From positions 16,653,087 through 16,717,086 of the forward strand of contig NW_024040485.1 in NCBI RefSeq assembly GCF_014851395.1: a stretch of 64,000 bases of DNA. The letters are read 5' to 3'. Both the position numbers and the translations under genes were made by a program. Positions 25,300 to 39,192 of the stretch are shown piece after piece (position 1 is the stretch's first letter; each line of letters opens with the position of its first letter). The notes under the pieces were generated by a model, which was given only the letters and a program-made list of their open reading frames with translations, was not told where the DNA came from and ran no database searches. This stretch comes from Micropterus salmoides (Eukaryota; Chordata; Actinopteri; Centrarchiformes; Centrarchidae).

Positions 25300-25549
25300 T
25301 CCTGTAACTGCGTCCCTTCGGCTCACTCGGTGCTTTTTGGAGAAACAAGTGGACAGACAACAGCTCGAGCTCCGGAGACAGAACTTCTCCCGGTGGTTCC
25401 TTAATAGTCTCAACCTGTTTCTTTTGAGAGCAGACGAGCTGGCTTGCGCCTTTCAGATTTATTGGCTGGGAAACACTACAGACAAACACTGACAGGTTTT
25501 GTGATTGATTAATTGCAGTGGACATCTCAATGTGGACACAGCGTTGAGG
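25300..25549 (+). other. bok: Probable bok 5' untranslated exon
   Basis: GC-richer sequence ends in GCGTTGAG followed by donor GTAAGCC at 25550. The bok coding exon begins after the acceptor CTCTTGCAG that ends at 26187. The 5' boundary is approximate. Confidence 0.4.
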
Positions 25550-26193
25550 GTAAGCCTGCATTGTTCTATGCGTGGAACAACCTAAACAGTTAATTCGTCT
25601 ATATTTTCATATAATGTTCCACTCTTTATCAGGTTACTTCAGGTTGCACTAAAAAACGGTTGCTTTATGCATTTAAAAAAATAATCTCAAATCAAGATAG
25701 GGATGTGGCTGCCCCAGTGGCAAAAGTTTAATCTTGTTGTATCTGCTTGGTTGTTGCATAATCCAAGAAGTGTAGCAATATCTTAACTGTCCCCCCACGT
25801 GACTCACAACAATAACGCCTCCATCATATTCTTATGTAAGTTTCTGGTCTGATTTAGATTCTGGAAGTCTGTTTAGACCCACAGTCCTTGTAAATGTAAA
25901 AGACAAAATGTGTAGTGACAGCAGGAACTGTAGTGATTGTTAATTTAATCACTGAAGCTGCTTTTACTTTTATGGCACAAGTCTCTCTCTCTCTCACTGT
26001 GTCTGACATTTGAAGATTAAGTCAAAACTGACCAGTTATCGCTAGCTACATCTAAATAAGGGTTTTCTTTCCTCACAGCTGCCATATTGTCTATGCTGTT
26101 AAATGTCCTCTGGGATAAAAGAGGGGACACACTGAGAGTCAACTGATCCGAAGAGGTCAGGCGCACACTGACCTATACCTCTTGCAGGAGGAC

Positions 26194-29100
26194 ATGGAGG
26201 TCCTGCGGCGGTCCTCTGTGTTTGCAGCAGAGGTCCTGGATGTGTTTGACCGGTCGTTGACTGAGAAGGAGCTGGTGTCCCAGTCTAAGGCCTTGTGCAG
26301 AGACTACATAATGTCCAGACTCAACCAGAATGGACTGGGATGGTCCAAAACTGAACTCAACCTCTCTCCCTCGAACGCAGCACTCACTGATGTGTCTTTG
26401 GTGCTTCTCTGTCTTGGTAAGAGAAACCTGAACAAACAGTTAAATAAGAAACTTAAAGGGGTAAAACGTTGTCTTATAGCAACATGTATGAACATTCGAG
26501 GCCATGGTCGTTATTTCCTTGTACACTTTAAACCTCATACATTCGGGAAAGGATAGGTCAAGTAAGATGAAGTGGCCACATTACAGTTTGTTCTTTGATA
26601 TCTTTCAGTTTGCCCGTGTTTGCTATTTAAAGTTATGACAGTTGCCACTGGTGTACTACTGAGAAATAATTTCAGTCTTAATATGTAAAATAAAGCTTAA
26701 CATAAAAATAGTTATACCTAATTATTTTAACTAGATAAAACTCAGGCACATAGTGCATACCCCTCAGACACAGGCCTCAGATTTTATTTATTTTTTAAAG
26801 TATTTTGGGCGCATTTTTATACTGTTTTTATAACTTTTGTATAGACAGTAGAGAGATGATGGGAAATGAGGGAGAGAGATGCAACAAAGGTCTCGACCAG
26901 AGGACGTTTAGGTTTGTTGTCCATGTCTTAATCCCCTACTTAATTTCTTGATAGAAAGATAATGATAGAAAATGTGGTAGATGATTTTATCTGCTCTGTA
27001 TTATTCTTTTGGGTCTGGGTATCAAATATACATTTAGTGATGGACAGTTATGGAATACATTTGCCAGATGGTTTTCATGTTTTTAATGCAGTAGTTCATG
27101 TGGTAAGATGGTGTTTTTGCATATTTTCACCATCTTGTAATATTAAATATTTTAAATCTGTGCCAAAAACTGATCACAACTTAACGTTCAATCAAGTTTC
27201 ATTGAAATATGCTAATAGGTTCTTGAAATATCTTACTTAAAGCAGATGGACCAGAAAACATAACCTCCTTGGTAGAGGCAATAACTGTTGCAACAGACAA
27301 TAAAATAAGAGGAGCAGGACACTATCAGTTACAATCAATGAAATTGGATTTGAGACTTTGCCAAAGCATGTTTGACTCTTCATGGCAAAATGCAGATTCC
27401 ATGAAGCAGTACTCACAGGCTAGTGAGAAAAGCAAAGACAAGGACAGATTAAGGTTAAACCTAAATTTTTATTTCAAGACAAAATGAAAGATTTGAGTTC
27501 TGTATACTGGAAATGGAACACTATGTGATCTAACATGATATTGACTGATTTCAAAGCAAATAAATAAATTGTCATTATGGAGACGTGACCACAGCTGGAA
27601 GAAGTGATATGATCACTGTTCTCGGATCTAAAAAACAGAGTTGCTTCGTTCTGATCTACTTTTAGATACAGTAGGCTGAGAACTGAGATGACTCAAGAGA
27701 GCTGGAAGAGATAATTGATGCAACAGAACACGTAAGAAACTAGACTGAATAACTTTGTACTTGATGTCCACATACTATAATGTGTATTTCAAGCTATGAT
27801 GCTTGAGGCAGATCTTGAGTTAAGGAATGTGTGAAAGCTTGAAGCCAGTGATTACATCTGGAGTACTTGAGTCACTTAAGACAGAAGCTGTGCCCAGCGT
27901 CTTTTTTAAGCAATGCCAGCAGAGACGTACATGTTTTACTTGAACATCCTGGCAGCTGAGTGGACCTCCTCTAGCAGAGTAAACACTTTGAATCAGTTGA
28001 ATTGTATAATAGTTTGTATAACCCAGAGTGTTTAAATAATTGCCTTAAACTGAATCTGTGTTTAGGTTTCTGTCTCATTCACCCAGATTAACAGTTTTTT
28101 TCCTTTATGTCTCTCTCTCTCTTTTTCTCTGTGCTCTCCCTCTGTTATCTAGGCGACGAGCTGGAGTGTATACAGCCCAGTTTGTACAGGAACGTGGCGC
28201 GGCAGCTCAACATTTCTGTTGCCATGGAGAACATGGTCTCGGATGCCTTCATCGGTGTGGCGACAGAAATCTTTTCAACAGGTACGCAGCTGTTGATGAA
28301 GCTGATGATGATGATGCAACACACTGTATGCTGTCCAAGGTGGAAACTAACCATGTAGTCTTCAAACAAAAGGAGATTTGCCAGCACAGGAACTAATTTA
28401 CACTTCCACAGAGTCTCAGGCTGCTGGTGAAGGCAGTTACTGTGATTAAACAGGTTTCCTTTTGGCTGAGAGGTGCTTTCAGTGAGAGTGAGTGGGTGTG
28501 AATAATAAGTAGTTAGAGTGAGACTTCATCTACAACGCATAATTGTTCCCACAGCCATTTAGATTGACTATGTGTAGACACACTGGTGCTTCCTTAACAG
28601 ATAGCACTGATTTGTTTATTGTAGTTAAATAGTGGTTTTGAATTCAGGCATTATGGCCCAAGCAATAACTTGAAAATAACATTTCCAGTGAAGCTAATTG
28701 CCAATCATGTCATATTATGTCATTCTTTGATAAATTGTGATGTTGGTGTTCTTTATCATCCTTTTTGAATCACAAACGTCCCAATCCCAAATGTCTTAAT
28801 CTTACGGCTGCTACAAATAAATATCTTCAGACCAGGCTGTCTGATCTGTCTTCAGCCCAGTCTTTGTCTTGAATCAGGTCTCAGTGTCTTCTTGTAGGTT
28901 TAGCCCTTATTGTGCTATGTTGTAACCAAGGCCACTTGGGTTTTTTTGAAAGGTGTTGTTTTTTTTAGCCATACTAGTGTGTCTTGGGACAGCGATGTCG
29001 GTCTGTTGGTCCATCACTTTGGGCCACACTAAAATATCTCAACAACCGTTGGATGGATTGCCATGAAATTTTGTACAGACATGCGTGGTTACCAGAGGAT

Positions 29101-32100
29101 GAAACCCACTGACTTTAATGATCCCCTGGCTTTTGTTCTGGCACCACCATGAGGTTGACATCTGTTTTTGAGTGAAATGTCTCTAACTATTGGATGGATC
29201 GCCATTGAATTTGGTCCCTTAGATTTTCATCTCTTGCCATTATCAGGTCCAAATGTCACCTCATCCAATAATTTGAATTTGAATAAATATCAGTCTCAGC
29301 TGTACTGTAATGTTTAGTGCTAATAAGCTAATGTTTGCATTCTAACACTAAACTAAGATGGTGAACAAGGTAAACATTATACCCGTTGAACATCTCCATG
29401 TTATTTTGTCATTGTGAGCATTTATGATGCTGATGTTAGCATTTAGCTAGAGCCCCCATGTGCTTAAATACAGCCTCACAGAGCTGCTAGCATGGCAGAT
29501 ATAAAGATCATGATTAAAGATCTATCCTGAGGTGCTACAGTTTATGAAAGGTGACCTAAAGTGGAGGAAGGGATCCAACATTTCTCAGTTAAGATACAGT
29601 AACTTCAGCAAACTTTAATTTACGCTATGCTCACTACCTCAGAATAGCAATGTCATTTCCTATTCATTTCACATTTGCATGTATTGTCCTGAGTGATTTA
29701 TCAATGAATAACATTACGGAATAAATATGTATTAAATAGTTTCAAGTCTTTGCTAAGTCTTGGTCTAGAGAGAGGAATTTTGTTTTGTCAGTTTCGCTAT
29801 GTCTTGATTTCACTTGACTGGTGTAAATCCTCTGTAGACTGCAGGTCTAGACTTGAACTTGTTTGTGTTGCTTTTCACACTATTCAAAGCGGCTCTGACA
29901 TTTTAAAGAATCCAAATAAAAAGAGCGACTTTATGTCCTCCGTATGAGCCTTTGGGATAGATGAGATGGTCTGGTTTATAGAAAAGATCAAAAATGGACT
30001 TGCTTTATATCATTTTCATGCCTGTGTTCTGGCAAAGCTTGGTCTTGTTTTGACGTCACGAGGGAGCAATTTTTGGAAACAGCGTGGGATTCCTTCTGAA
30101 GAATAACAAACTGGTGAACCCAGGCTGCCCTAGCCTTCCGGGACGGGTCGAAAGCTGAATATAAATAGAAAAATGCATCGAAGATTGTTTTTCCTGCTAT
30201 CTGGAAAATCTTTTTATAACAACCTATTTTGCTTTTTGCCATTCTTTATTTTGCACCCAAGTGCTTAACATGAATCTAGAGACCACAAAGAAATGAGATG
30301 TCCAGTAAATCTACGTATCAAAACCAGATATTCTTTTCGAAACGTTTTCGCGACCATCTGTACTGTGGTCTCCCTCAGTAAAATCAACATGCCTTGTCTC
30401 TCCTGCATCTATATTTGCCTGCCTCCCACCACTGTTCTTTTTCTTTCCGCCCTGCTCTCCTCCAGCTTTATCCCTGACAATCTTTTCTCTATTCTTGGCC
30501 TGCTTCTCAGTAAGGAGTGACATGTGACGTACTCGGGCAGCTTCCATGGACAGATTTAAGCTTGCCCAGAGCTCTATCTCCTTATAGCCACAGTCAGACT
30601 GTAGGGCAGCTCTGACGAACAGTCATGACAATGCAAGCGGGCATAAAGAGGCTAATGCCATTAGGTCCTGCACTGCATCACCAACAGTCATTATAACTAT
30701 CCCTGCTGCCTTGGAAACTGTACCTAGAAATGGCTGGATGCCCTTAATTATCAGACTGGATTGTTTAGATACAAAGGAGGACAAAGAATTTGATCTTTTC
30801 AGCTTTATGACTCTCGATTGCTTCTTCGTAGTAAAATAATTTTATGAACCTGATGACATCCTCACAGAAGAATACTACATCAATGTTCACCCACCTCTGG
30901 GCAAAGGCAACACTGTCTCACCCTTTTTAATTTACAGCTAGCACGCTAAGGCGTCTTATCAGCTGCATTAACAGAAATGTGCTGGTTTGTTGACTTAAAC
31001 CTGGTATTTACAGTTTATTTCAGTGCAAGGTCCACAGACTGCCCCAAATGTGACAGACTTTGAGGAAAGAGAAACCATAGAGGAGATGGGTGCTGAAGCT
31101 TGGCATGCCTCGGGGTTGGCACCCATGTGAACAGGAAACGAGTGTTTATGCCGAGATAAATGTGGCAGTTTGATCGATTCCGGTCAGGAAATTCTGCCAC
31201 AGTGGAGGTTTGAGGATCAGCTTTTCTGGATAAAGTGCGATTTTTGCTTCTCACTTATCAAACAACTGCTGTGTGACTGCATGACAGAATCAATATCAGC
31301 TTGTTTTGCTGATGCTTAGATCCCCTCCAGATATGTTTTCAAACGTATGAAAATACTCTGTTTTGATTAAATATATTCATCTGTACCTAATCAAAAATTT
31401 TCCTTCTCGGTCATTGATAAATGACCGAGTTTTAGAAGTTAATCTGTTGGACACAATATTTCTCCTGCTTCACTGAGAAGTCCATTCCCAGTGTCACTGG
31501 AGGTTTTAAGTTTCAGCTTCATATTTGTGTAAGTTGCATACTGAACCATGATTGGCTCCAATTTAGTTTTGACATTGCAAAATCGTATGTACATGTCTTA
31601 TACACAGCCTGAACTACAACATACAATTATTTTCATTATCTCTAAATCTTATTAATGTGAAAAATGCTCATTGCAGTTTTCCAAAGCCCAAGCTTGCCCA
31701 AGATATAAACAGACAATATTCACATTTGAGAAGCTGGAACCAGAGAATCTTTGGCATCTTTTTCTTAACAAAATGCTCAGATTTAGTTTGATAATAGATT
31801 CATTTTTTGTTTGGGCCTATTTACCAATCAGTGAATCACTAATCACTGAAGCTCTAAACACAGCAGAACCTTCCCCTTTCAGCAGAGGAATTTGAAACCG
31901 ACTTTTGACATACCTTTTCTGCACAGTGAAGCTCAAACATCCAAGAGAAGTAATAATAAGCAAAGCACACTTCTGAGTGGAGTGGGACTTGGAAAATAAC
32001 AATAAATTAATGATCAGCATCAGGGCATGCACATCTATCTATAGACACAAATATAGATATCAAACATAATCAAGTGATGTCTGTTTTTCTGGCTGCAGGT

Positions 32101-33658
32101 ATAACATGGGGAAAGGTGGTATCCCTGTATGCAGTAGCCGGAGCCCTGGCTGTAGATTGTGTCAGACAAGGCCATCCAACCACCGTTCACATCTTAGTGG
32201 ACAGTCTGGGACATTTTGTCCGCAAGTTTCTGGTTCCCTGGCTGAAGAGACGGGGAGGATGGGTAAGTGACCACTGCTGTACATGCAGATACTCATGATT
32301 AATAAGGTCCTGAAACATGAGCAGCATTGTGAAGAAATGTTACATGTTTCATTTTAGGGAATTTTCCCATTCGCACTAACTAGGCTAAATCATGTTTTTC
32401 ATGTTTTGTTTTTCATTGTTTATTTTTTATATGATTAATGCTGCTGCATGATTAGTGTTTTTGAGATATTTTGGGGAAAAATTACATTTAAACAAGTTGA
32501 CATTTGAGTCAGTAAGAGGAAAAAAGACTGCTTGTGTCATGTTTCTCTGGAGTTTTAAACTGGCAGCACTCCTAGATTGCTTATGCTCAAGTTAGATGAC
32601 TAATTCATTTTATCTTGTTTATGGATCAGAGCTCAGTTTGCTTTCATAAGCTCTGATAGATAGAGTTAGAGGGGACTTGCATAAAATCTGATGGTAGCTC
32701 ACTCAGAAAGCTCCTTCTAACATACTCATACTTCCTGTTGTCTAACCTGATGCAAAGATTTGCAATGGTAATGTATCTGTGAAAATAATGTGTTTAAGGT
32801 GGAGCACTTAGTCAAGTTCTGCTGGACTCAAATAATAATTTTTAATATATAATTGTCACTCAGACAAATTCAGAACAAAGGTGGCACTGCAGTGATTTGA
32901 AAAAAAAGAAGAGAAATAACAACCTAATGTCCTCAACATTTTAGTGACTCTAAATTTACAGCTGATATACCAATAAATCTACAGAATAATTTCCTCGTGA
33001 AGCTTTCATTAGAGCATACAATATTATATGTTAAATTCAAAAATATGATCAAGACCAGAGGTGGTTAGCCAATCTAGTGGCATAGCCTATGGGTGGCAAT
33101 GTCAACGGTTGGTTAGTGCACCAAATTGTTCGAGACTGAAACATCTCAACAGCTACTTTGATTTTCTTGAGATTTGGTGCAGACAGTTACTTTGGTTTAT
33201 GACCAAATACCTGCAAACCAATGACATATCCATCAACATCAGCTGTACTTTGTGTTTAGTGCTAATTTGTAATGGTTAGCATGCTAACACGCTAATCTAA
33301 GATGGCAAACATGGTAAACATTAAATATCAGCAAGTATCATTGTAACATAGGTAACAATACCATTTAGCTCAAAGCACTGCTGTGCCAACCTCACAGACT
33401 CTAGCATGGATGTAGAGTCTTATTTTTACCACTGAAGTGCTGCCATTTTGGTTTTGGGAAACAATGATTTTTATAGGCAAAGCTACTAACTTCAACTCTG
33501 TAACTATATCAATTTGAATGTCCTTTTATTAGGCAGAGATCACAAAATGTGTGGTGAAGAGGGATCTCAACCTTGAACACCACTGGCTGTCCTCTGCCAT
33601 CGAGTCCTTGAAGTACTTCCTCACTACAATGTACATCTACATCATGAAAGAACAATGA
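26194..33658 (+). CDS. bok: BCL-2-related ovarian killer protein (BOK)
   Basis: Multidomain pro-apoptotic BCL-2 family effector that can permeabilise the mitochondrial outer membrane and is also found at the ER. Exons: 26194-26416, 28153-28281, 32099-32262 and 33533-33658, totalling 642 nt, 213 residues (human 212). The protein starts MEVLRRSSVFAAEVLDVFDR, as in other BOKs. A BH4-like helix is followed by the BH3 segment with CLGDELECIQPSLYRNVARQ across the first junction, BH1 in GITWGKVVSLYAVAG, BH2 in WLKRRGGW, and a C-terminal hydrophobic anchor containing YFLTTMYIYIM. The ATG at 26194 is 6 bp after the acceptor. Introns 2 and 3 carry a shared dispersed repeat. The gene faces nitrobindin tail-to-tail, as BOK and THAP4 do in human. 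Teleosts can have two bok paralogues, and this one is not assigned. Confidence 0.95.
28990..29490 (+). repeat. Dispersed fish repeat, copy 1 (bok intron 2)
   Basis: Contains GGATGGATTGCCATGAAATTTT, GCACCACCATGAGGTTGACAT and a terminal 'GTTAGCATTTAGCTAGAGC...' text. The same sequence order recurs at 33050-33430 and 57770-58230. Confidence 0.6.
33050..33430 (+). repeat. Dispersed fish repeat, copy 2 (bok intron 3)
   Basis: Shares CTTTGGTTTATGACC, AATGACAT, GGTTAGCATGCTAAC and CTGTGCCAACCTCACA with the copies at 28990 and 57770. Confidence 0.6.
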
Positions 33659-34618
33659 ACAGCCGAGACACAGCGTACCGAAGTTATCATCACTGTTTGA
33701 TGTGAGAATCTCACTTCAAATCTTGTCAATTCATGATGGAGTGGAGTTGGTCGTTGTACTGGATGGGAGGGACTGAGCCTGCCAGCCGATATCTTGCCAT
33801 CAACACGTTTCATCTGCATCATGTTTGTTATCTCTGTGTCAGATAAGTCTGATTACCCTTCATTCAAAGGGTAGTCGTGGTGATATTTAAGATCATAAAC
33901 AGTGATGGAACAAGTTTGTGTCACTCGACCTCTTCTAGATATTGTTACACTGCTTACACCAGTGCAGTAAACCAGCTTCTCCAGTGTTGTAACTGTAATG
34001 TATGATGGTGTTGGGGCTGAATGTGAGCAATGGGAGGCTGTTTGCACTCCTGAGCAAAACTGTCATGTGATGTTTGTCTCTGGAAATACACCTGAAGGAA
34101 TAATGAGGGTGACGGTAATGAAAAGTGATGCTCAGCTGGCTGGGTCTTGTTAGTTTTATGAATCCTCCTGAGTCTGAAAAGGAGCGACATTGTTTCACTC
34201 ACTCATGGGTTTACACCTAAGCGCGATATCAGATGGTATCAACTGCTGACACTTTTGATTCACACTATTGTACTTTACCAAAGCACAAACTGTCTCTTTC
34301 CATATATGATCCAAAATGTTGTGACCTAACTTTCTGCTGCAGTTCTACACACTTAGAAATGTTGGGTCTCATTTTGCCCATTTTTGGCCAAAGAACGTAA
34401 AGACAGAGGAATGGTTTGTACTGCATCCATATATATTGGTGGTACGGATTTGCTTTTAAATCTGTAAATAGTTCATTTATGTTTTTTATTTTTAAGATTT
34501 TGATTAAGACTTCAACAATTGAAGCCACTACAGTATACAGACAGGATGATTGTATGGTATGAATGATGGTTGTCCCTTTTTGTTTATAAATGCGTGTGAA
34601 CATTTTTAAAAAATCTAT

Positions 34619-34624
34619 AATAAA
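34619..34624 (+). terminator. bok: Likely bok polyadenylation signal
   Basis: AATAAA about 960 bp after the bok stop codon. The interval 33659-34640 is probably bok 3' UTR. Minus-strand open frames there (for example 34265-34639) have no support as genes. Confidence 0.45.
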
Positions 34625-34640
34625 CTTAACAATCTTCACA

Positions 34641-35832
34641 CATGTACTATTATTTTATGACGCTTTATCCCACTTTACTATGAGATCTTGACAGTTTAAA
34701 GTTTTTTTTAAGACTTTTCCTTTTAGGTAACTAAAATAAAACAATGGCAACCAACAACTGGACGGTAATCCATAAGGACAGAACAAGAAGTTTGAAAAAT
34801 AAAGATATTAAAATAACTGAAGACAAATAGGTGAAATAGCTTCAATTTATTTTAATGTAGTCCGTATAACAACCTGTATACCTGAAAGGACATGACAAAC
34901 TCTTTGTATCTCAAAGGGTCGTGCTTATTGGCTTACACCACAACCACAAACAACACCCAGTGTAAGAACAACTCTCTGTGACTCCGAATTGTATACTCAA
35001 AAAACACTCCAAACACAGTGCATTGACTCCACGACAGACATTACTTTAGCTTTCAATCTTATAATAGTGCAATGAAAGATAAAGATAACAGGACACTGTA
35101 CTTGGCATTAATTCATCAGCACTTTCTAAGCTTTAAAGCACCAAAATCTTATATTTGGACAATAAATATTAAGATAAACTATAGCAAGCACCCATACTCC
35201 AACCTAATGGAAATGCTATATGAAATCTTTATTTTGTTAGATTAAGAGGTTGCCTTTGGAGTTTTAGATCTCCAGTAGCGCCACGGAGCTGTTTTTCTAA
35301 GTAGGTCTCGTTTTTTTTAATCAGCGTGTGAGATTTTCTGCAATGTGCCAGCAAAGGCAGGAGAGAAAGAGACTGCGAGCCAATACACATGCATGTAAAC
35401 AATACAGGATTTAAAATACTTTGGGGGGGACGAGGAAGGAAATACACTGTTAGACCTTACACACACAATGTATTTAGTGACGAAACACTGAATGTAAACA
35501 TCACTTTTGTTTGTTTACACGAAACCTCCATAGGGGAATATTACATTTTTTAATTCGACTGTACCTTTAAACTCTTGGTACGTCTCTCCCACTGTAAAAG
35601 CCCAGTTATTACTGTACGCATGTATTGTAAGATTTACTTAATGGTTAAGTTTGAGTTGATTAAATTATATTCATTTAACAGGTACTCTCACATTATAGGA
35701 TTATACCATCGTGTAGCTGTAGATTTGTTTACATGATTATCTGACTCAACTGATTATTGATCAGGCCTTTTTTAGCAGCATCTCTCCTGACTAAAGTATA
35801 TCTATGTAAAAGAAGCCTGCCAGCCTGTTGGG
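34641..35832. other. Interval between convergent bok and nitrobindin 3' ends
   Basis: Probably nitrobindin 3' UTR plus spacer. TTTATT at 35228-35233 (AATAAA on the minus strand) is a possible polyadenylation signal, and another TTTATT lies near 34846. No coding exon is seen. Confidence 0.4.
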
Positions 35833-38381
35833 TCAAGATGAACGACTGTAGGTGATGTGCAAGTGCTGCATCAGTGCCTGGTTGTCTGTTGCCATGGAAA
35901 CCGTCTGCTCCAACCTCCCATCTGGTCGGAGCTGAAACACTCTCGAAATCTGAGAGATGGGAACGAGCAGGTAAGGACAGACTGATTAAAGTAAGTTCCA
36001 AAGGAGAGCTGCTGATGTTTTATGGACTGTGTGGTCAGTTATTTTACATGGATTTGATTCTAATGTATAAATGAAGTCATTAATATTGATCAATAAAATC
36101 AATTTTACCTTCTGTACATGCGGCTCCCTGGCAAAAGATGTTCTGGCCAGAGCCTGGCTCTGCAGGTTCAGCTGCTGCGCTGTCAGCTCTCCCTCCTCAA
36201 TCTCCACTAGACCTGCACCAAAAAATAAATAAATAAATAAACCCAATCTGGACTCAAAACATGTGTGAAGAGCATGTGTGTTTGTGTGGACAATACTGTA
36301 AATTAGCCATTAAGAACTCATTATATTCACACTCTAATTCCAATTAAATTTTATACTGGTAAACTAATAATAAAAATTAATTTATGAGAATAATTTATTA
36401 CCTATAATGCACAACTAAAGACAGCAAAGGCAAACAAAGTGGTGTGTGTAAATGATACGTATTCATGTGTATGCATCATTTTTGTCTGGAATATTTTTGC
36501 TCAATGGCCCTGAGTGAAGTCTAATCTAAGCAAAATACTTTCAGTCTATTCACATTAAGTGACTGAGCCTTTGCACATCTGGAATGAGCCTGTCAACTTT
36601 ACAGCATATTCCAGAAATACAAGGTGGGGCCTGGTTAAAAACAAACAAACTACCTGAGTTCTGTGCGATGATGAACGCCACTCTGTTGGATCCCGGCTGC
36701 ATTCGAATAAAGCCACATTCTCTGTGCAGAGGCTTCTTGGACTCAGCATGGAAGGCATTGAACCTGTCAAACACAGTAACAACAGGAATCAGGAGCAGGT
36801 TTTACTTTAGTACTGACAGAAAAGCCCAACAGTCAATTTAACACTTCAACATATTGGGGATCAGGTTGACTAATACAGCCTAGTCACCCTAGTATAGTCA
36901 TAGGTAATACCAAACATAATGTTTCTGTTACTAATCCCAAGCCTCACACTCTTTTAAATCACAGGAGAGAAGCTCAGGTGCCTTGTCTGAAAATGTTAAA
37001 GCAAGGATCCACCCTCTTAAAGAATGTATCTAACACAGTTGCTAGAACTTTTTGTGAGTAACACTGCTGCAAATCTTGTTTATCTGACCTCCAGCACCTT
37101 AACTTCTTAGCTCGGGTGTGGTTACAAGTGCAACAAAGTTCATCTCATACGTTCTGGGTGGGGTTGGAGGTGGAACAGGATTGAATGCTGGTGTAAAGGT
37201 TCTGTGTATGAGATTCTGCACAATAATTTAGCAGCAAACAATGATTTTCTAACTATAGTGGAATAATGGCATCCTGAGCAGAGAAAGACTAAACAAAAAA
37301 GATCTTACTGTTAACCATAAAAGTATATCTCTGTTGGGATCCTTTCCATAATGTTTCCATAATGTTAACGTAGGTTGGTTGCTGGCTGACAAGTAGAGCC
37401 AGAATATTTCGGTAAATTAAGGGTTTATTTAGACTAAACCAGAGTTGGTGATTGTTGGAAGTGGAAAGACTAATGAAGATGTCTGAATGTGTTTTATGAT
37501 CTGCAAGGTAAAATGACTTGGTTGGTGGTTTTCTCAATGGTCTGGTGGACAGTAGCACCCATTTGTTTTGGTCTGAGATGCTGGCACTCTAGTGTGTGGC
37601 ACTTTAGTGGCAGTGAATGTCACTTCCAGCTCCTTCAAGTGAATCTTTAAAGTCTGATTGCTCACAGAATAACCTACGTGAAGTTGATGACTGGTTGTCC
37701 CACATGGCTGAAGTTCAGTTTCTCCGTGTAGCGGAAAGGTTTTATGGTGGGAAAACAGCCCTCCCCAGGTTCATCAGACTCCCAGGTACCAAGAAGCCAG
37801 TCTAGAGGGAGGAGGGCTGGGTTCAACTCCACTGATGGTAAAACACACAAACACATGCAGTTTATGCTGCATTATCATGACAACAGAGAAACAATATTCT
37901 GTTCGAGGTGCTGTTGCCACAAATTTTGATTGATATTACTTTACATTAATACGTCGAATGTATGACTGAAGATTAATATTTGAGGTATTTCTTTCGCATT
38001 TTGACTTGTCGTAGCAGGAAAAGCACAGGTATTACTAATAACATTAACAATTGCTCAGTGTCCCAGTAAGCCATGACAGTGAGAGTCTGAAGCTACCAAG
38101 TGTACATATTATCCCCTAAACGTACATATTCTTATAGCAGCGGGGGAAGTAAATGATAAATCGATGGATGGTATCTAAAATCTAAATTTGCTGTGATTGC
38201 TGGTCTCCTCTGTTAACAGTAGGAGGCACTAATGCTACGGTCTGCTCGAAATGTGACAGAAAGCAGAAGAAGACGATTCTGCGCAAAATACAGAGGAAGG
38301 TGACTGTTTTAAATCGCATATATACAATCGAAACTTTGCAAACATGACGCAGTCATCACAGGCAGCATACTAGGACTCACT
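35833..38381 (-). CDS. Stand-alone nitrobindin (THAP4 C-terminal-like haem-binding protein)
   Basis: Small beta-barrel that binds ferric haem in the nitrobindin family; the same domain forms the C-terminus of human THAP4. Minus-strand exons: 38381 (last base of a leader exon), 37678-37831, 36654-36763, 36109-36212 and 35833-35949. They total 486 nt, 161 residues, the size of a free nitrobindin domain. Visible are LLGTW near the N-terminus (family GxW), FSHVGQPVINF, KPLHRECGFIRMQPG, FAREPHVQK and, near the end, QHLHITY, whose first His matches the haem-ligating His567 of human THAP4. No THAP zinc finger was found upstream. The reading frame has no genomic ATG at its start: the leader exon ends in A before donor GTGAGT (38380) and the next exon begins TG after an acceptor, making AAAG-A|TG-G. 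This split start is inferred. Confidence 0.85.
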
Positions 38382-38399
38382 CTTTGATATGCAAAGGTC

Positions 38400-39192
38400 A
38401 AACAGCACAACGTTACAAACAGCTCAGACTGTCCGGTGGTTTCAATTTGTTTACTTTCATGGAGGCTAAAGTTAGCTAACCTACGGTCGTTTTCACAGCT
38501 AACGCTAAATTAAATGAAAAGAGCTTCGAATAATTTTCAGTGAATTGTTTTACTGCTATAACTTTACTTTATAAGTAACGCTATTATAAACCAACAGAGT
38601 CGGTAGTTAGCCTTTGGTCACCATGACATTGTAGCTAATAGCTAGTAATGTTACATTTGACATTGTTTCTTGTATCTTATTCTTAATTGTTAACAATCAT
38701 CCTACCTGTGTGATTTACAGGACACGCCATTTAAGAAATGAAACTGCAGTCAGATCAGTACAAATGCATAAAATCAGACGGAACTACAAAATGCCACTAA
38801 ATTGATCATATAACGTTATAGTTACACTGCGACGGCGTTGATCTAGTTAGTATGACGTAGTTGAATTGGACAGCCAAGTCGCAGCAGGGGATCTTGGGAA
38901 ATGTAGTTTAGATGGTTAGGTACTTAAGATAGGCTGTGTCAAAAAACTTGAGTAAGTGGGGCTAACATTTTTTAAAAATTATTATTTCTTACTGTTACCA
39001 CACATTAAGGCAGGAGAAGTGTTTGATCATATAAAGCACACTTTATTGACACTTGAATGAATCATATGACATTTATCTGGTCCTTTATTTAAAAACTAGC
39101 CTACTTATACAAGAAATGTACATGGCCTGTGTTTTATAATATCGCTGCAGTCCAAAGCACATAGAAATTCCTGAAATGAATGCACTTGTCTC
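38400..39192. other. Nitrobindin promoter side and agxt 3' end
   Basis: 38400-38600 is the likely upstream region of nitrobindin. TTTATT at 39042-39047 reads AATAAA on the minus strand and is a likely agxt polyadenylation signal 146 bp past its stop. No gene is seen between. Confidence 0.4.

Noticed and set aside
24959..25561. 200-codon open frame on the minus strand upstream of bok
   Set aside because: It overlaps the GC-rich bok leader region, has low-complexity (CTC)n-derived glutamate runs, no domain and no splice or start context; best explained by base composition.
34265..34639. 124-codon minus-strand open frame
   Set aside because: Lies in the bok 3' UTR, antisense, with AT-rich composition and no motif.
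37857..38760. Search for a THAP zinc finger upstream of nitrobindin
   Set aside because: No C2CH-type THAP coding pattern was found on the minus strand in this interval.
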